NCBI GenBank assembly: GCA_964486055.1
Contig: CAZALE010000001.1
Location: 186,001 to 250,000 of the forward strand
Direction of reading: 5' to 3'
Origin: J014 sp964486055
Lineage (GTDB): Bacteria > Acidobacteriota > Blastocatellia > Pyrinomonadales > Pyrinomonadaceae
DNA: 64,000 bases
Shown here: positions 7,306 to 14,962 of the stretch, in pieces
Position numbering within the stretch: position 1 is the first letter of the stretch
Layout of the letters: the number at the start of each line of letters is the position of its first letter
The notes under the pieces: model-generated
What the model was told of the DNA's origin: nothing
Seen by the model: the letters and a program-made list of their open reading frames with translations, nothing else
Databases searched by the model: none
Position numbers and translations under genes: made by a program

Positions 7306-9966
7306 ATGAGGATAACTAAAGTTGAACTCGAGAATATAAAATCGCACACGAGCTCATCGTATGATTTATTGGAGGGCACAACAGCCATCATAGGTGAAAA
7401 CGGAGCCGGTAAGACAAGTCTGATCGAAGCCATAGCATGGGTTTTATTTGATCATCTGGAATACAAAAAAGACGATTTTGTCCGCCGGGGTGCTAAAAAG
7501 GGAGTCGTGAGGGTGACGATCGTCAGCGCTTTGGATGGACGGGAATATTTGATAGAGAGAGATACGGATACGACCTATACGGTCTTGGATGTTGAGATGA
7601 ACACCAAACTAGCCAGCGGCAAGCTAGAGGTCAGCAATTTTTTACGTACGCATTTAGGATTAGATCGAAATATCGATCCGAAGGTGCTTTTTAGGTGCGC
7701 TATCGGCGTGCCACAAGGAACATTCACCAGCGATTTTTTGCGCCCGCCGGGTGAGAGAAAACTGATTTTCGATAGACTTCTCAAGGTCGAAGAGTATAAA
7801 AAAGCGTCTGAGCAGCTAATACAAACGCAAAAATTAGCTGAAAACAAGATAAATGAACTGAGAATTTCGAGTTCCCACATAGAGGGACAGTTGCTTTCTT
7901 TGACTTCTCTGCATGAGCAGAAAAAGCAGCTCCAAGAGAGCTTAAATGAGCTAATCAGATCGTTGGAATTAATAAATCAAAAGATAAACGAGAAGCAAAG
8001 CCTAGTCGATGAACTAAATGAAACTCTTGAAAAGATTAGGCAGTTCGAGACTGCACAAAGGGAATTGTTATTAGAAAAGTCACGAGAAGAGAGATTGATA
8101 GAGGAAAAGAGAAAAGAACTGGATAAAGCGTTGGAAGCTGAGAAGAAGGTAAAGCGATTTAGCCGAGATCATGAAAGATATCTAGAAATCTCAAATCAGC
8201 TGGAAACTTTAAGAGGTAAAGCGCTTATTAGAGAAAATTTAAAGAGAAAAGAAATGGATTTGCGCAATAAAATCTCTGAGTTGGAGAAAGAGATAAAGCT
8301 TCTGGAGCAACGATTAAAGCAGGTTGAAGAGATGCGGAAAGAGATTATTTCCTTAGGGCCATCTGCCGAGAGACAAAAAGAACTAGAGAAGACAATTTCA
8401 GAACTTCAGCGCAAATTAGCCACAGAGACTGAGATAAGAAAGCAGATTCAAAACCGTCAACAGAAAATCGAGAAGTTACGGGAAGATTATAAGCAGAAGA
8501 GTAACGAAATTGCTGATCTAAAGGAAAAGATTGTCGAGACACCAAGCCTGGATCAATTGAATGAGCGTTATAGGCAATTAGTAGATGAGATTGCAAGGAT
8601 TCAAGCCGAGATCGAAGCCGATGAAAGATTCAAAAAGCAAATCAAAGATGGACTTTGTCCGATTCTCTCCCAGAGATGCTTGAATATAGCAGAGGGTGAG
8701 ACACTTGAGAATTACGTTTCTTTAAAGTCTAAGAACTTAGTAGTCCAAGTTAATAAAATAGAATCTGAAAAGGATAAAATCCAGAAACAGCTTAAACTCG
8801 CTCAAGAGGCTGAGTCAGTTCGTGCCAAGCTGCAGAGTTCGCAAGATGAAATTGAGAAAATAAAGATCGAAGGGACTCAATTGAGAAACGAAAAAGAGGA
8901 ATTGGAAAGACAACTTAAAGAGTTAGAAGAGCTTAAACCTGATTGTGAAAGACTAATCGCAGAACTCAATAATCTGGGTAATCCCTCGGCTAAAATAGAG
9001 CTTTTGAGTGAACAAGCGAAAAACAGAGATGAATTGATTGTCAAATCTGAAAAACTTGAGAAAGAGCTAAGTAAATTACATAGCGAACTAGAGGATATCT
9101 TAAGCAAGTTGAAAGATTTTGAAACGATTGATGCGGAATGGGAAAAGCTTCATGAAGAGCAGAAAAAACTAAGCGCAGGACATCAAGAGTTCTTGGCTAA
9201 TAAGAATCTGGCTGGGAGTGTACATGAGAGAAAGATTCAACTTGAGGAGGCATTGTCAAATCTAAAAAACATCTCTAGAAAGCTTGCAGAGATTGACGAC
9301 GAGCTATCAAATATCCGTAAAAACTACGATGAGCAATCGCACCAAATAGAGATACAAAATCTGAAGAATTTGGAGGAAAACCGCTTAAGAAAAGAATTTG
9401 AGCTGGACGAGACTCGTAGAAATATCGACTCAGTGAGCACTGCAATTAAAGAGCTGGAAGAGAAACAGAAAGAGTTAGAGCAATATAAGGCTCAAATTGA
9501 AAGGTTCGAGAAGATGCATGAAGTAATAACTTTCATTCGTGAGATTCTGAAAAAATCTGGTCCCATGATTGCTCAGAACCTAATCAAGACAATCTCAGAT
9601 GAGGCCGCACAAATTTTCCGTGAAATAATGGGTAATTTTGATTTAACACTCAAGTGGAAAGATGATTATGAGATAGTGTTAGAAGAACAAGGAAGGGAAA
9701 GACCTTTTCTGAATTTATCTGGAGGAGAACAGATGGCTGCTGCTCTCTCTGTAAGGCTAGCATTGCTCGAACAGTTGTCTGATATCAGAATAGCTTTTTT
9801 TGATGAACCTACAACGAACATGGATGAGATGAGAAGGGAGAGATTGGCAGAGCAAATTAGAATAATTACCGAAACGAAACGATTTAATCAATTGTTTGTG
9901 ATATCACATGATGATACCTTTGAAAGTAAAGCTGATAATACAATTTACATCCGAAGGCCAAAATGA
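7306..9966 (+). CDS. Rad50/SbcC-like coiled-coil ATPase with CX6C hook
   Basis: 886 aa with the SMC/Rad50 layout: N-terminal ATPase half with Walker A GENGAGKTS (30-38), a long heptad-rich coiled coil, an apex near the middle, a returning coil, then ABC signature SGGEQ (805-809), Walker B FFDEPTT (Asp833, Glu834) and the FVISHDD switch. It should act in DNA double-strand-break processing, normally with an Mre11/SbcD nuclease. The apex cysteines are C451 and C458 (CX6C) instead of the canonical CXXC zinc hook. The ATG at 7306 replaces an upstream in-frame codon that overlaps sua5. No Mre11 homologue is within the window. The stop overlaps the next gene (ATGA). Confidence 0.88.
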   Translation: MRITKVELENIKSHTSSSYDLLEGTTAIIGENGAGKTSLIEAIAWVLFDHLEYKKDDFVRRGAKKGVVRVTIVSALDGREYLIERDTDTTYTVLDVEMNTKLASGKLEVSNFLRTHLGLDRNIDPKVLFRCAIGVPQGTFTSDFLRPPGERKLIFDRLLKVEEYKKASEQLIQTQKLAENKINELRISSSHIEGQLLSLTSLHEQKKQLQESLNELIRSLELINQKINEKQSLVDELNETLEKIRQFETAQRELLLEKSREERLIEEKRKELDKALEAEKKVKRFSRDHERYLEISNQLETLRGKALIRENLKRKEMDLRNKISELEKEIKLLEQRLKQVEEMRKEIISLGPSAERQKELEKTISELQRKLATETEIRKQIQNRQQKIEKLREDYKQKSNEIADLKEKIVETPSLDQLNERYRQLVDEIARIQAEIEADERFKKQIKDGLCPILSQRCLNIAEGETLENYVSLKSKNLVVQVNKIESEKDKIQKQLKLAQEAESVRAKLQSSQDEIEKIKIEGTQLRNEKEELERQLKELEELKPDCERLIAELNNLGNPSAKIELLSEQAKNRDELIVKSEKLEKELSKLHSELEDILSKLKDFETIDAEWEKLHEEQKKLSAGHQEFLANKNLAGSVHERKIQLEEALSNLKNISRKLAEIDDELSNIRKNYDEQSHQIEIQNLKNLEENRLRKEFELDETRRNIDSVSTAIKELEEKQKELEQYKAQIERFEKMHEVITFIREILKKSGPMIAQNLIKTISDEAAQIFREIMGNFDLTLKWKDDYEIVLEEQGRERPFLNLSGGEQMAAALSVRLALLEQLSDIRIAFFDEPTTNMDEMRRERLAEQIRIITETKRFNQLFVISHDDTFESKADNTIYIRRPK

Positions 9967-10271
9967 ATTTAACGAACTTAGAGGATATACTCGAACCTTT
10001 CAATAGGCTCATACAAATTAATATTCAAGATGAGACGGTCTCAGTTCCTGAAAACAATTATCTTCTCAGATGTCTGCAATTCTTACAATTAGAAGCAATT
10101 TCGATGGGAGATTTTTGTTGGAATGGCAACTGTGCTAATTGTCAGGTTTGGGTGATTACTGATAACGGAGAAAAACCTGTTCTAAGTTGTAGAACACGGG
10201 TCCAAGAGGGTATGAAAATTTCTAGAATGAGTGATACGTTAGAAGCAATCTTCATTAAGCCTGCACCATAG
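9963..10271 (+). CDS. Small [2Fe-2S] ferredoxin-like protein
   Basis: 102 aa. The cysteines C52, C57, C60 and C76 form a C-X4-C-X2-C-X15-C pattern within FCWNGNCANCQVWV and VLSCRTRV. This resembles the [2Fe-2S] fold of ferredoxins and of the SdhB/NuoG N-terminal domains. The N-terminal beta strands (LIQINIQDETVSVPENNYLL) fit a beta-grasp. An electron-transfer role is inferred; the redox partner is not evident. The start codon overlaps the stop of the Rad50-like gene (ATGA at 9963-9966), which implies translational coupling. It may be a stand-alone subunit of a repair or oxidoreductase complex. Fe-S binding is likely, the function unknown. Confidence 0.75.
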   Translation: MNLTNLEDILEPFNRLIQINIQDETVSVPENNYLLRCLQFLQLEAISMGDFCWNGNCANCQVWVITDNGEKPVLSCRTRVQEGMKISRMSDTLEAIFIKPAP

Positions 10272-10295
10272 GCTTAGCAAAATGGATATCTAACT

Positions 10296-10323
10296 TTGAT
10301 TTTCGTTTATCATCTGTTAAAAT
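10296..10323 (+). promoter_or_regulatory. Extended -10 promoter of ridA
   Basis: TTGATT (10296-10301), a 16-base spacer and TAAAAT (10318-10323) preceded by TGT, an extended -10. Predicted transcription would begin about 20 bases before the ridA ATG. The 13-mer TGTTAAAATCTGC found here (10315-10327) recurs exactly at 12245-12257. Confidence 0.45.
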
Positions 10324-10348
10324 CTGCCTTTTGCTTGAAGTGAAAAAG

Positions 10349-10726
10349 ATGAAACAGGTAATTTCGACCGAAAAAGCACCTAGCGCAATAGGTCCATATT
10401 CTCAAGCCATTCGTATAGGCAACCTTGTCTTTTGCTCTGGCCAGATTCCTATAGATCCTGCAACTGGCGAATTTGTTTCAGGTGGAATAAAAGAGCAAAC
10501 TGAGCAAGTATTGAAAAACCTTACCGCAGTTTTGGAATCAGCAGGAGCAACTCTGCAGAACGTAGTAAAAACGACCGTTTTTCTTGCAGATATGAATGAC
10601 TTTGCAGCTATGAACGAGGTCTACGCCAAGTTTTTTTCAGATAACAAACCTGCGAGATCCACGGTTCAAGCCGCAAGGTTGCCACGTGATGCGAAGGTTG
10701 AAATTGAATGTATAGCGATTATCTGA
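10349..10726 (+). CDS. ridA: RidA (YjgF/UK114) enamine/imine deaminase
   Basis: Hydrolyses reactive 2-aminoacrylate and related enamines released by PLP enzymes, sparing PLP enzymes from damage. 125 aa from the ATG at 10349, the family size. Visible blocks are APSAIGPYSQAI near residue 10-21, FCSGQIPIDPATGE, and the C-terminal KPARSTVQAARLPRDAKVEIE, which holds the conserved substrate-binding Arg and the catalytic-region Glu. A TTG at 10331 would only add six residues. It follows the ferredoxin gene on the same strand but has its own promoter-like sequence. Converges with rpmB; the stops are five bases apart. Confidence 0.95.
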   Translation: MKQVISTEKAPSAIGPYSQAIRIGNLVFCSGQIPIDPATGEFVSGGIKEQTEQVLKNLTAVLESAGATLQNVVKTTVFLADMNDFAAMNEVYAKFFSDNKPARSTVQAARLPRDAKVEIECIAII

Positions 10727-10731
10727 GCGGC

Positions 10732-10926
10732 TTACGCTGCTTTTACGACTTTGCCGGCTTTAAGACAACGAGAGCATACTCTTTTCCTTATAGTTGTTCC
10801 GCTGGCGGATTTTACACGAACTCTCTGAAGATTTGGATAAAAACGACGCTTAGTTTTATTGTTAGCATGAGATACATTGTTACCAAATTGAGGTCCCTTT
10901 CCGCATATATCACAACGTTTTGCCAT
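10732..10926 (-). CDS. rpmB: 50S ribosomal protein bL28 (zinc-binding form)
   Basis: 64 aa from the ATG at 10926, preceded on the minus strand by aggatacagga. The protein begins MAKRCDICGKGPQFGN, typical of bL28, with basic RRFYPNLQRVRV in the middle. Four cysteines (C5, C8, C51 and C54 as two CXXC pairs) make it a C+ zinc-ribbon paralogue type. It is a component of the large subunit in the E-site region. An upstream in-frame ATG at 10992 would add a non-homologous tail and is rejected. It stands alone, divergent from the PpiC lipoprotein gene. Confidence 0.97.
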   Translation of the reverse strand: MAKRCDICGKGPQFGNNVSHANNKTKRRFYPNLQRVRVKSASGTTIRKRVCSRCLKAGKVVKAA

Positions 10927-11024
10927 AATTCCTGTATCCTTTTTATAAAATTCAAAAACAATCTTATAGCAAATAGTTTTTAGGTGAGTCAAGCATGAAG
11001 ATTTGGAATTTTAGTGAGGTTAAG

Positions 11025-12224
11025 ATGAAAAGGGAAAAATTAGCTACAGTATTTTTGCTGGTAGTAGTTGCGTTTTTCGCGATAAGCTGTGATCCGGCCT
11101 CTAAACAATCTGCCGAGATAGCCGCCACAGTAAATGGTAAGCCAATAAAGATGGAAGAAGTCGAGAGATTAGTAAAAGCTCAGTTTCGAGGTGAGGAGAA
11201 GAAGCTATCTGAGTTAGAGTTAGCTCAGGTTAGACTGCAAGCTTTGGATGCTTTAATTCAACGTGAAGTAATGTTTCAGAGAGCTCAGAAAGAAAATTTA
11301 GTTCCGGGCGAAGATGAGGTGACTGCAGAACTTAATAAGAGAAAAACCGAAAGCGGATTATCTCAGGAAGAGTTCGAAAAAAGATTAAAAGAAGCTGATG
11401 AGACCGAAACCTCTCTGCGAGAGTCGGTTAAAAAAGAGTTAGCCATTCAAAAGTTAAACGATAAAGTTACAGGAAGGATTGAGTCTCCGAAAGATAGTGA
11501 GATTCAGAAATTTTTCGAAGGCAATCGAGAGCTATTCAAAGCTAAAAGAGGAGCTCAATTGGGGGTTATAGTAATTGATCCTCAGAAAAATAGTGAGCAA
11601 GATACGACAACTAATTTGATAGAGGCACAACAAAAAGCAAAGGAAATCGGCGAGCGATTGTTGCGTGGTGCTGATTTTGCAACGGTTGCGCAGGAAAGCA
11701 GCGAAGATCCCCAAACCGCATTAAGAAGGGGCGACTGGCGCTATTTCACTGAAGATGAGCTTAAGCAGACATTTGGAGATCAAGTCGCAGACTACATAAT
11801 GAATAAAATGAAAGTTGGCGACATTATTCCTCAGACGATACCTCTTGAAGGTAAACTGCTGATAATAAAGCTGCAATTCAGACGGGACAAAGACGAAGAT
11901 CAAACATTAGAAACTCCAGGAGTTCGTCAGCAGATAGCCGACCTATTAGTTAATGCAAGAAAGCAACTACTTTTACAAGCCTATATGGCAATCGCTATGG
12001 ACGAGGCTAGGATAGAAAATCTCTTAGCGAGAAAAGTTGTAGAAAATCCAAATGAGTTAAGTGGGGCACGTCCGATAGGCGTTAATTCACCAAGTCCAAC
12101 GCCGACCCAATCTCCGGCAGCGTCTAACTCGAATGTATCCACTGAAGTGAATAAAGCTCAGAAAACCTCCAATGCAACTGGTCAGAAGATGATGGAAGCT
12201 GATCGTTCCTCCGGCCAGAAATAA
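11025..12224 (+). CDS. SurA/PpiC-type peptidyl-prolyl isomerase lipoprotein
   Basis: Predicted periplasmic chaperone/foldase of 399 aa. The N-terminus is a lipoprotein signal with lipobox AISC (Cys22). A SurA-N-like helical domain (about 30-190) includes VNGKPIKMEEVERLV and LDALIQREVMFQRA. A parvulin domain (about 190-300) has FKAKRGAQLGVIVID, GADFATVAQESSED and IIPQTIPLEGKLLIIKLQ, the three strands of PpiC. The last 50 residues are Ser/Pro/Asn rich and probably disordered. ATG 11025 is preferred over 10995 because MKREKL starts a clean signal peptide and follows a gtgaggtt purine stretch. It probably helps fold outer-membrane proteins such as those at 39-52 kb. Confidence 0.85.
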   Translation: MKREKLATVFLLVVVAFFAISCDPASKQSAEIAATVNGKPIKMEEVERLVKAQFRGEEKKLSELELAQVRLQALDALIQREVMFQRAQKENLVPGEDEVTAELNKRKTESGLSQEEFEKRLKEADETETSLRESVKKELAIQKLNDKVTGRIESPKDSEIQKFFEGNRELFKAKRGAQLGVIVIDPQKNSEQDTTTNLIEAQQKAKEIGERLLRGADFATVAQESSEDPQTALRRGDWRYFTEDELKQTFGDQVADYIMNKMKVGDIIPQTIPLEGKLLIIKLQFRRDKDEDQTLETPGVRQQIADLLVNARKQLLLQAYMAIAMDEARIENLLARKVVENPNELSGARPIGVNSPSPTPTQSPAASNSNVSTEVNKAQKTSNATGQKMMEADRSSGQK

Positions 12225-12276
12225 AGCTTCTTAAGTAATCCACTTGTTAAAATCTGCAAGCAGGGGAGCAGTCGAA

Positions 12277-12312
12277 AGGAGTTGCGTACGCAACTCCTCT
12301 ATCTTATTTTTA
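12277..12312 (+). terminator. Intrinsic terminator after the PpiC gene
   Basis: A perfect 22-bp palindrome (12277-12298, arms AGGAGTTGCGT/ACGCAACTCCT) followed by CTATCTTATTTTT. It lies 52 bases after the stop codon. Because it has no built-in loop, the central four bases would form the hairpin loop. Confidence 0.7.
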
Positions 12313-12500
12313 GCTGATAATTTTCTCTAAATATGTAGAGGTTGTAAAACTTTCTTCACGAAAATAAAGCCATGAGATTGATCACTACGTCTGATTGGAA
12401 ATTATAGATTCTTGATAACTTGACTCCTACGCTCTGGAAGTTTCTTGTGTTATATTCACCTTCATTATTTTGAAGCTAGAGTTTTTGCTGATAATTTCTT

Positions 12501-13535
12501 TCAGAGATTAAGCTCATGAAGCAGCCAATCTAGAAACTCTTCTTCTGGTTTTAATTCAGTCATTAAAACAGCGCAGGGGAGCGAGAAATTGAGTTTTCTC
12601 AACTTTACGGCATCCTTCGGTGTAGTAATCAATAAATTAGCTCCTTTTTGCATCGCGAGAGTCTCAATTCTTGATACGTCCTCCTGGGAGTAACGGTAAT
12701 GATCTGGGAAGACTTTGGTTGCACAAATTTTAAAGTTTTCAGCTTTTAAAAGCTGGAAAAACGCATCTGGGTTAGCGATGGCACAAAATGCAAGGGTTTT
12801 ATTTGCTTTTATTTCATCAATAGCTGCCATCTTGTTGTTTAAGTGCACTACATCTACAGGATAAATCTTCGCTGAGAAGACTTTTGCAGTAGGGTGTATA
12901 TCCTTGATCATATTTTTTAGAGAATCCAGTTTCTCCTGTGAACTTAGATTTTCCTTTGTAAGCAAAACGGCGTCAGCACGAATTATTGAAGAAAGTGGCT
13001 CACGCAAGATTCCAGCGGGTAAAAGTTGCATATTACCGAATGGATTCGTGGAGTCTATCAGCAGCAGGTTTACATCTCTTTTTACTTGCAAATGCTGAAA
13101 TGCATCATCGAGGATGAATACATCAGGATTTAATTTTTCTATTGCCCACCTGGCAGCCCTGATTCTATTAGCATCTGCAATTGTGCTGACATTTGAGTCC
13201 CCCTTCAATCTTTCGGCCATTTCTAGTGGTTCGTCTCCAGTATTTTCTACATCATCAACTATGATTTTACCTTCTGATGAGACTAAGAGCATTTTTTGTG
13301 CTTTCTTGCGCCCGTAGCCACGAGTTAGAATACAGATTTTAAGTCCTCGTTTTGCTAATTCCTTAGCTATGAAAATTGTAAGAGGTGTTTTTCCGGTACC
13401 ACCAGCTGTCAAGTTTCCGATGGCTATAGTCGGTTTACTGAGTGAATAGGAGCGCAAAATATTTTTTCCATAGAGCATCAATCTGAGGTGGACGCCAAAG
13501 GCATATAAGTAACTTATTATCTGCAGTGGCAACAT
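12501..13535 (-). CDS. lpxK: Tetraacyldisaccharide 4'-kinase
   Basis: Phosphorylates the 4' position of lipid IV-A precursor at the inner-membrane face, so the organism should make lipid A. With the ATG at 13535 the protein has 344 aa (E. coli LpxK has 328). It shows an N-terminal hydrophobic/amphipathic helix, the Walker A IAIGNLTAGGTGKT at 37-50, ILTRGYGRK, and the family hallmark ILDDAFQHLQVKRD. In-frame codons extend upstream to 13607, overlapping atpE, but a strong hairpin terminator lies in that stretch (13541-13576), so translation most likely starts at 13535. No other lpx gene is in the window. No clear Shine-Dalgarno. Confidence 0.93.
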   Translation of the reverse strand: MLPLQIISYLYAFGVHLRLMLYGKNILRSYSLSKPTIAIGNLTAGGTGKTPLTIFIAKELAKRGLKICILTRGYGRKKAQKMLLVSSEGKIIVDDVENTGDEPLEMAERLKGDSNVSTIADANRIRAARWAIEKLNPDVFILDDAFQHLQVKRDVNLLLIDSTNPFGNMQLLPAGILREPLSSIIRADAVLLTKENLSSQEKLDSLKNMIKDIHPTAKVFSAKIYPVDVVHLNNKMAAIDEIKANKTLAFCAIANPDAFFQLLKAENFKICATKVFPDHYRYSQEDVSRIETLAMQKGANLLITTPKDAVKLRKLNFSLPCAVLMTELKPEEEFLDWLLHELNL

Positions 13536-13540
13536 CGGAA

Positions 13541-13576
13541 AAGAAAAAAGACGAGAGGTAACTCCCGTCTTTTTTT
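13541..13576 (-). terminator. Terminator between atpE and lpxK
   Basis: On the minus strand, A7-GACGGGAG-TTAC-CTCTCGTC-T6: an eight-pair stem with one G-U, a tetraloop and flanking A/T tracts that extend the stem to 14 pairs. It ends six bases before the lpxK ATG. It should end the atpI-B-E transcript and limit lpxK to read-through or its own promoter. Confidence 0.75.
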
Positions 13577-13593
13577 CATCGTGTAAATGAGAA

Positions 13594-13908
13594 TTAGAGT
13601 TTTGCAAAGACGATAACCAAAGCGAGCAGGACGAGCGACTCTATGAGAGCCAATCCGATAATCATCAAGGTTCGGATGGTTCCGGATGCTCCAGGATTTC
13701 TGGCAGCCCCTTCGACAGCTCTAGAGCCGACGAGCCCCTGTCCGATAGCTCCTAAACCAGCGGCTATGCCAAAACCGAGACCAGCTGCAAGAGCTTTATA
13801 GGAGCTCACAGTGCTTTCGTTATCGGCAGCAGCTCCCTGAGCCATTGCCGACATGACTGTCAAGGCCAAGATTATCATCACTACTGCTATGTTTTTGATG
13901 TATTTCAT
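13594..13908 (-). CDS. atpE: F-type ATP synthase subunit c with N-terminal signal-like extension
   Basis: Rotor-ring proteolipid of F0. 104 aa from the ATG at 13908, preceded by a strong aaaggag. Residues 1-24 look like a cleavable signal peptide (ending SAMAQ), which ordinary c subunits lack. The two-helix hairpin follows: helix 1 with GLGFGIAAGLGAIGQG, polar loop RAVEGAARNPGA (Arg70, Asn71, Pro72), and helix 2 LALIESLVLL with the ion-binding carboxylate E90. Gln57 and Ser91 occupy the positions that with the Glu form the Na+ site of Ilyobacter-type rings, but the following residue is Leu rather than Thr. The remaining subunit genes are not downstream. Confidence 0.95.
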   Translation of the reverse strand: MKYIKNIAVVMIILALTVMSAMAQGAAADNESTVSSYKALAAGLGFGIAAGLGAIGQGLVGSRAVEGAARNPGASGTIRTLMIIGLALIESLVLLALVIVFAKL

Positions 13909-13971
13909 TTTTTCATCTCCTTTTTGTTTTTCTCTTGGCTTTACCGTCGAGAAGCTCTGCTTTATTATTGC

Positions 13972-14032
13972 GTCAACTTCCGGTATGCCGCATGCTACCT
14001 TGGGAGGTGCACCGCTCCTGAAGCGTGTTGAC
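13972..14032 (-). ncRNA. Candidate three-way-junction RNA between atpB and atpE
   Basis: In the 184-base gap between atpB and atpE, the minus-strand transcript can fold as three helices. The closing helix is GUCAAC/GUUGAC (14027-14032 with 13972-13977). One arm is 14003-14018 (GGAGC…CUCC type with a bulge) and the other 13982-13999 (GGUAGC/GC-U-ACC type, six pairs with one bulge and a five-base loop). Junction linkers are 3-8 bases. Cyanobacteria carry an ATPC RNA motif with a three-stem junction at the equivalent place, but homology is not implied. No covariation could be tested. Confidence 0.35.
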
Positions 14033-14092
14033 ATTTCTTTATCAAAGAGCCTTCGTACGGTCTAGCCAAAACTTTATAAGAGCAATATATCT

Positions 14093-14962
14093 TCAGGCCG
14101 TAGCCATATGCTCTTTGTGTGAATGCTCACCATCATGAGCTGGATGTGAAACTTCACTGATGTAAATCATCGAAAGTAACGTGAAAACCAATGTTTGAAC
14201 GACAGCTATGAAAACAGCGAGCACGAGCAGGACAACTGGTACAAGTATTTGAGTAAATGGCGGAAACAATCCAGAGATTATGGAAGCAATTTGTTCGTCG
14301 GCATACATGTTAGCGAAAAGACGAACACCCAACGTGAAAGGTCTTATTAAGTTACTGAACAATTCTATTAGAAAAATCAGAGGTGCTATCCACCAGATAG
14401 GCCCGGCGAGATGTCCCAGATGCGCTATTAACCCGTTTTCCTTGATGCCAATGTAGTTGTAATAGATGAACGATGTAATACCCAGAGCTAGAGTCACATT
14501 TATGCTTGCTGTTGGCGCCATAAAAAGTGGAAAAAGCCCCATCAAATTAGAAATGAGTATCAAACAAGCGAAGGTTGCTACTACTGGGAAGTATTTTAAA
14601 CCATGTTCGCCTATTACGTCCTTAACCAAATCCTGAAGCGCCAAAAATGCTGCTTCTAATGTCAATTGACCATGTGATGGATCATCTTCGGAGAGTTTTC
14701 CTTTAAGGATCCAAATAGTGACCACAGTCAGTATGCATGCGATTACGAACATTACTGTGTACCATGGGATTGCATTCTCAGGAGTATATGGTCCAAAAAC
14801 TTTTTCAGCTGAAGTCCCGAAATGGCTAAACACATATTTATCCCATAGTGGTTTTGTGTAAGCTATCTGAAACTTATAAACTGGTTCCCCGAAGTAGTAG
14901 TTTAGAAATTCGACGATTAGCGGTGTGTGATGATGCGTGCTACCTTCTGCCAATAGAAACAT
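14093..14962 (-). CDS. atpB: F-type ATP synthase subunit a
   Basis: Stator membrane subunit that carries the proton/ion half-channels. 289 aa with about five or six hydrophobic helices. The essential arginine is R214 in FTLGVRLFANM, equivalent to E. coli aR210, and the preceding LIFLIELFSNLIRP block is typical. The last helix ends with a His/Glu-rich cytoplasmic tail. Residues 5-13 contain a His cluster (GSTHHHTP) at the exposed N-terminus. The ATG directly abuts the stop of the atpI-like gene (TAA-ATG), so the genes are one operon. Confidence 0.97.
   Translation of the reverse strand: MFLLAEGSTHHHTPLIVEFLNYYFGEPVYKFQIAYTKPLWDKYVFSHFGTSAEKVFGPYTPENAIPWYTVMFVIACILTVVTIWILKGKLSEDDPSHGQLTLEAAFLALQDLVKDVIGEHGLKYFPVVATFACLILISNLMGLFPLFMAPTASINVTLALGITSFIYYNYIGIKENGLIAHLGHLAGPIWWIAPLIFLIELFSNLIRPFTLGVRLFANMYADEQIASIISGLFPPFTQILVPVVLLVLAVFIAVVQTLVFTLLSMIYISEVSHPAHDGEHSHKEHMATA

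Noticed and set aside
10927..10992. Upstream extension of rpmB
   Set aside because: The ATG at 10926 has a proper Shine-Dalgarno and starts the conserved MAKRC sequence.
13536..13607. LpxK starting at 13607 (overlapping atpE)
   Set aside because: The stretch contains a clear terminator hairpin and the start would be TTG without a Shine-Dalgarno; the ATG at 13535 gives the usual LpxK length.
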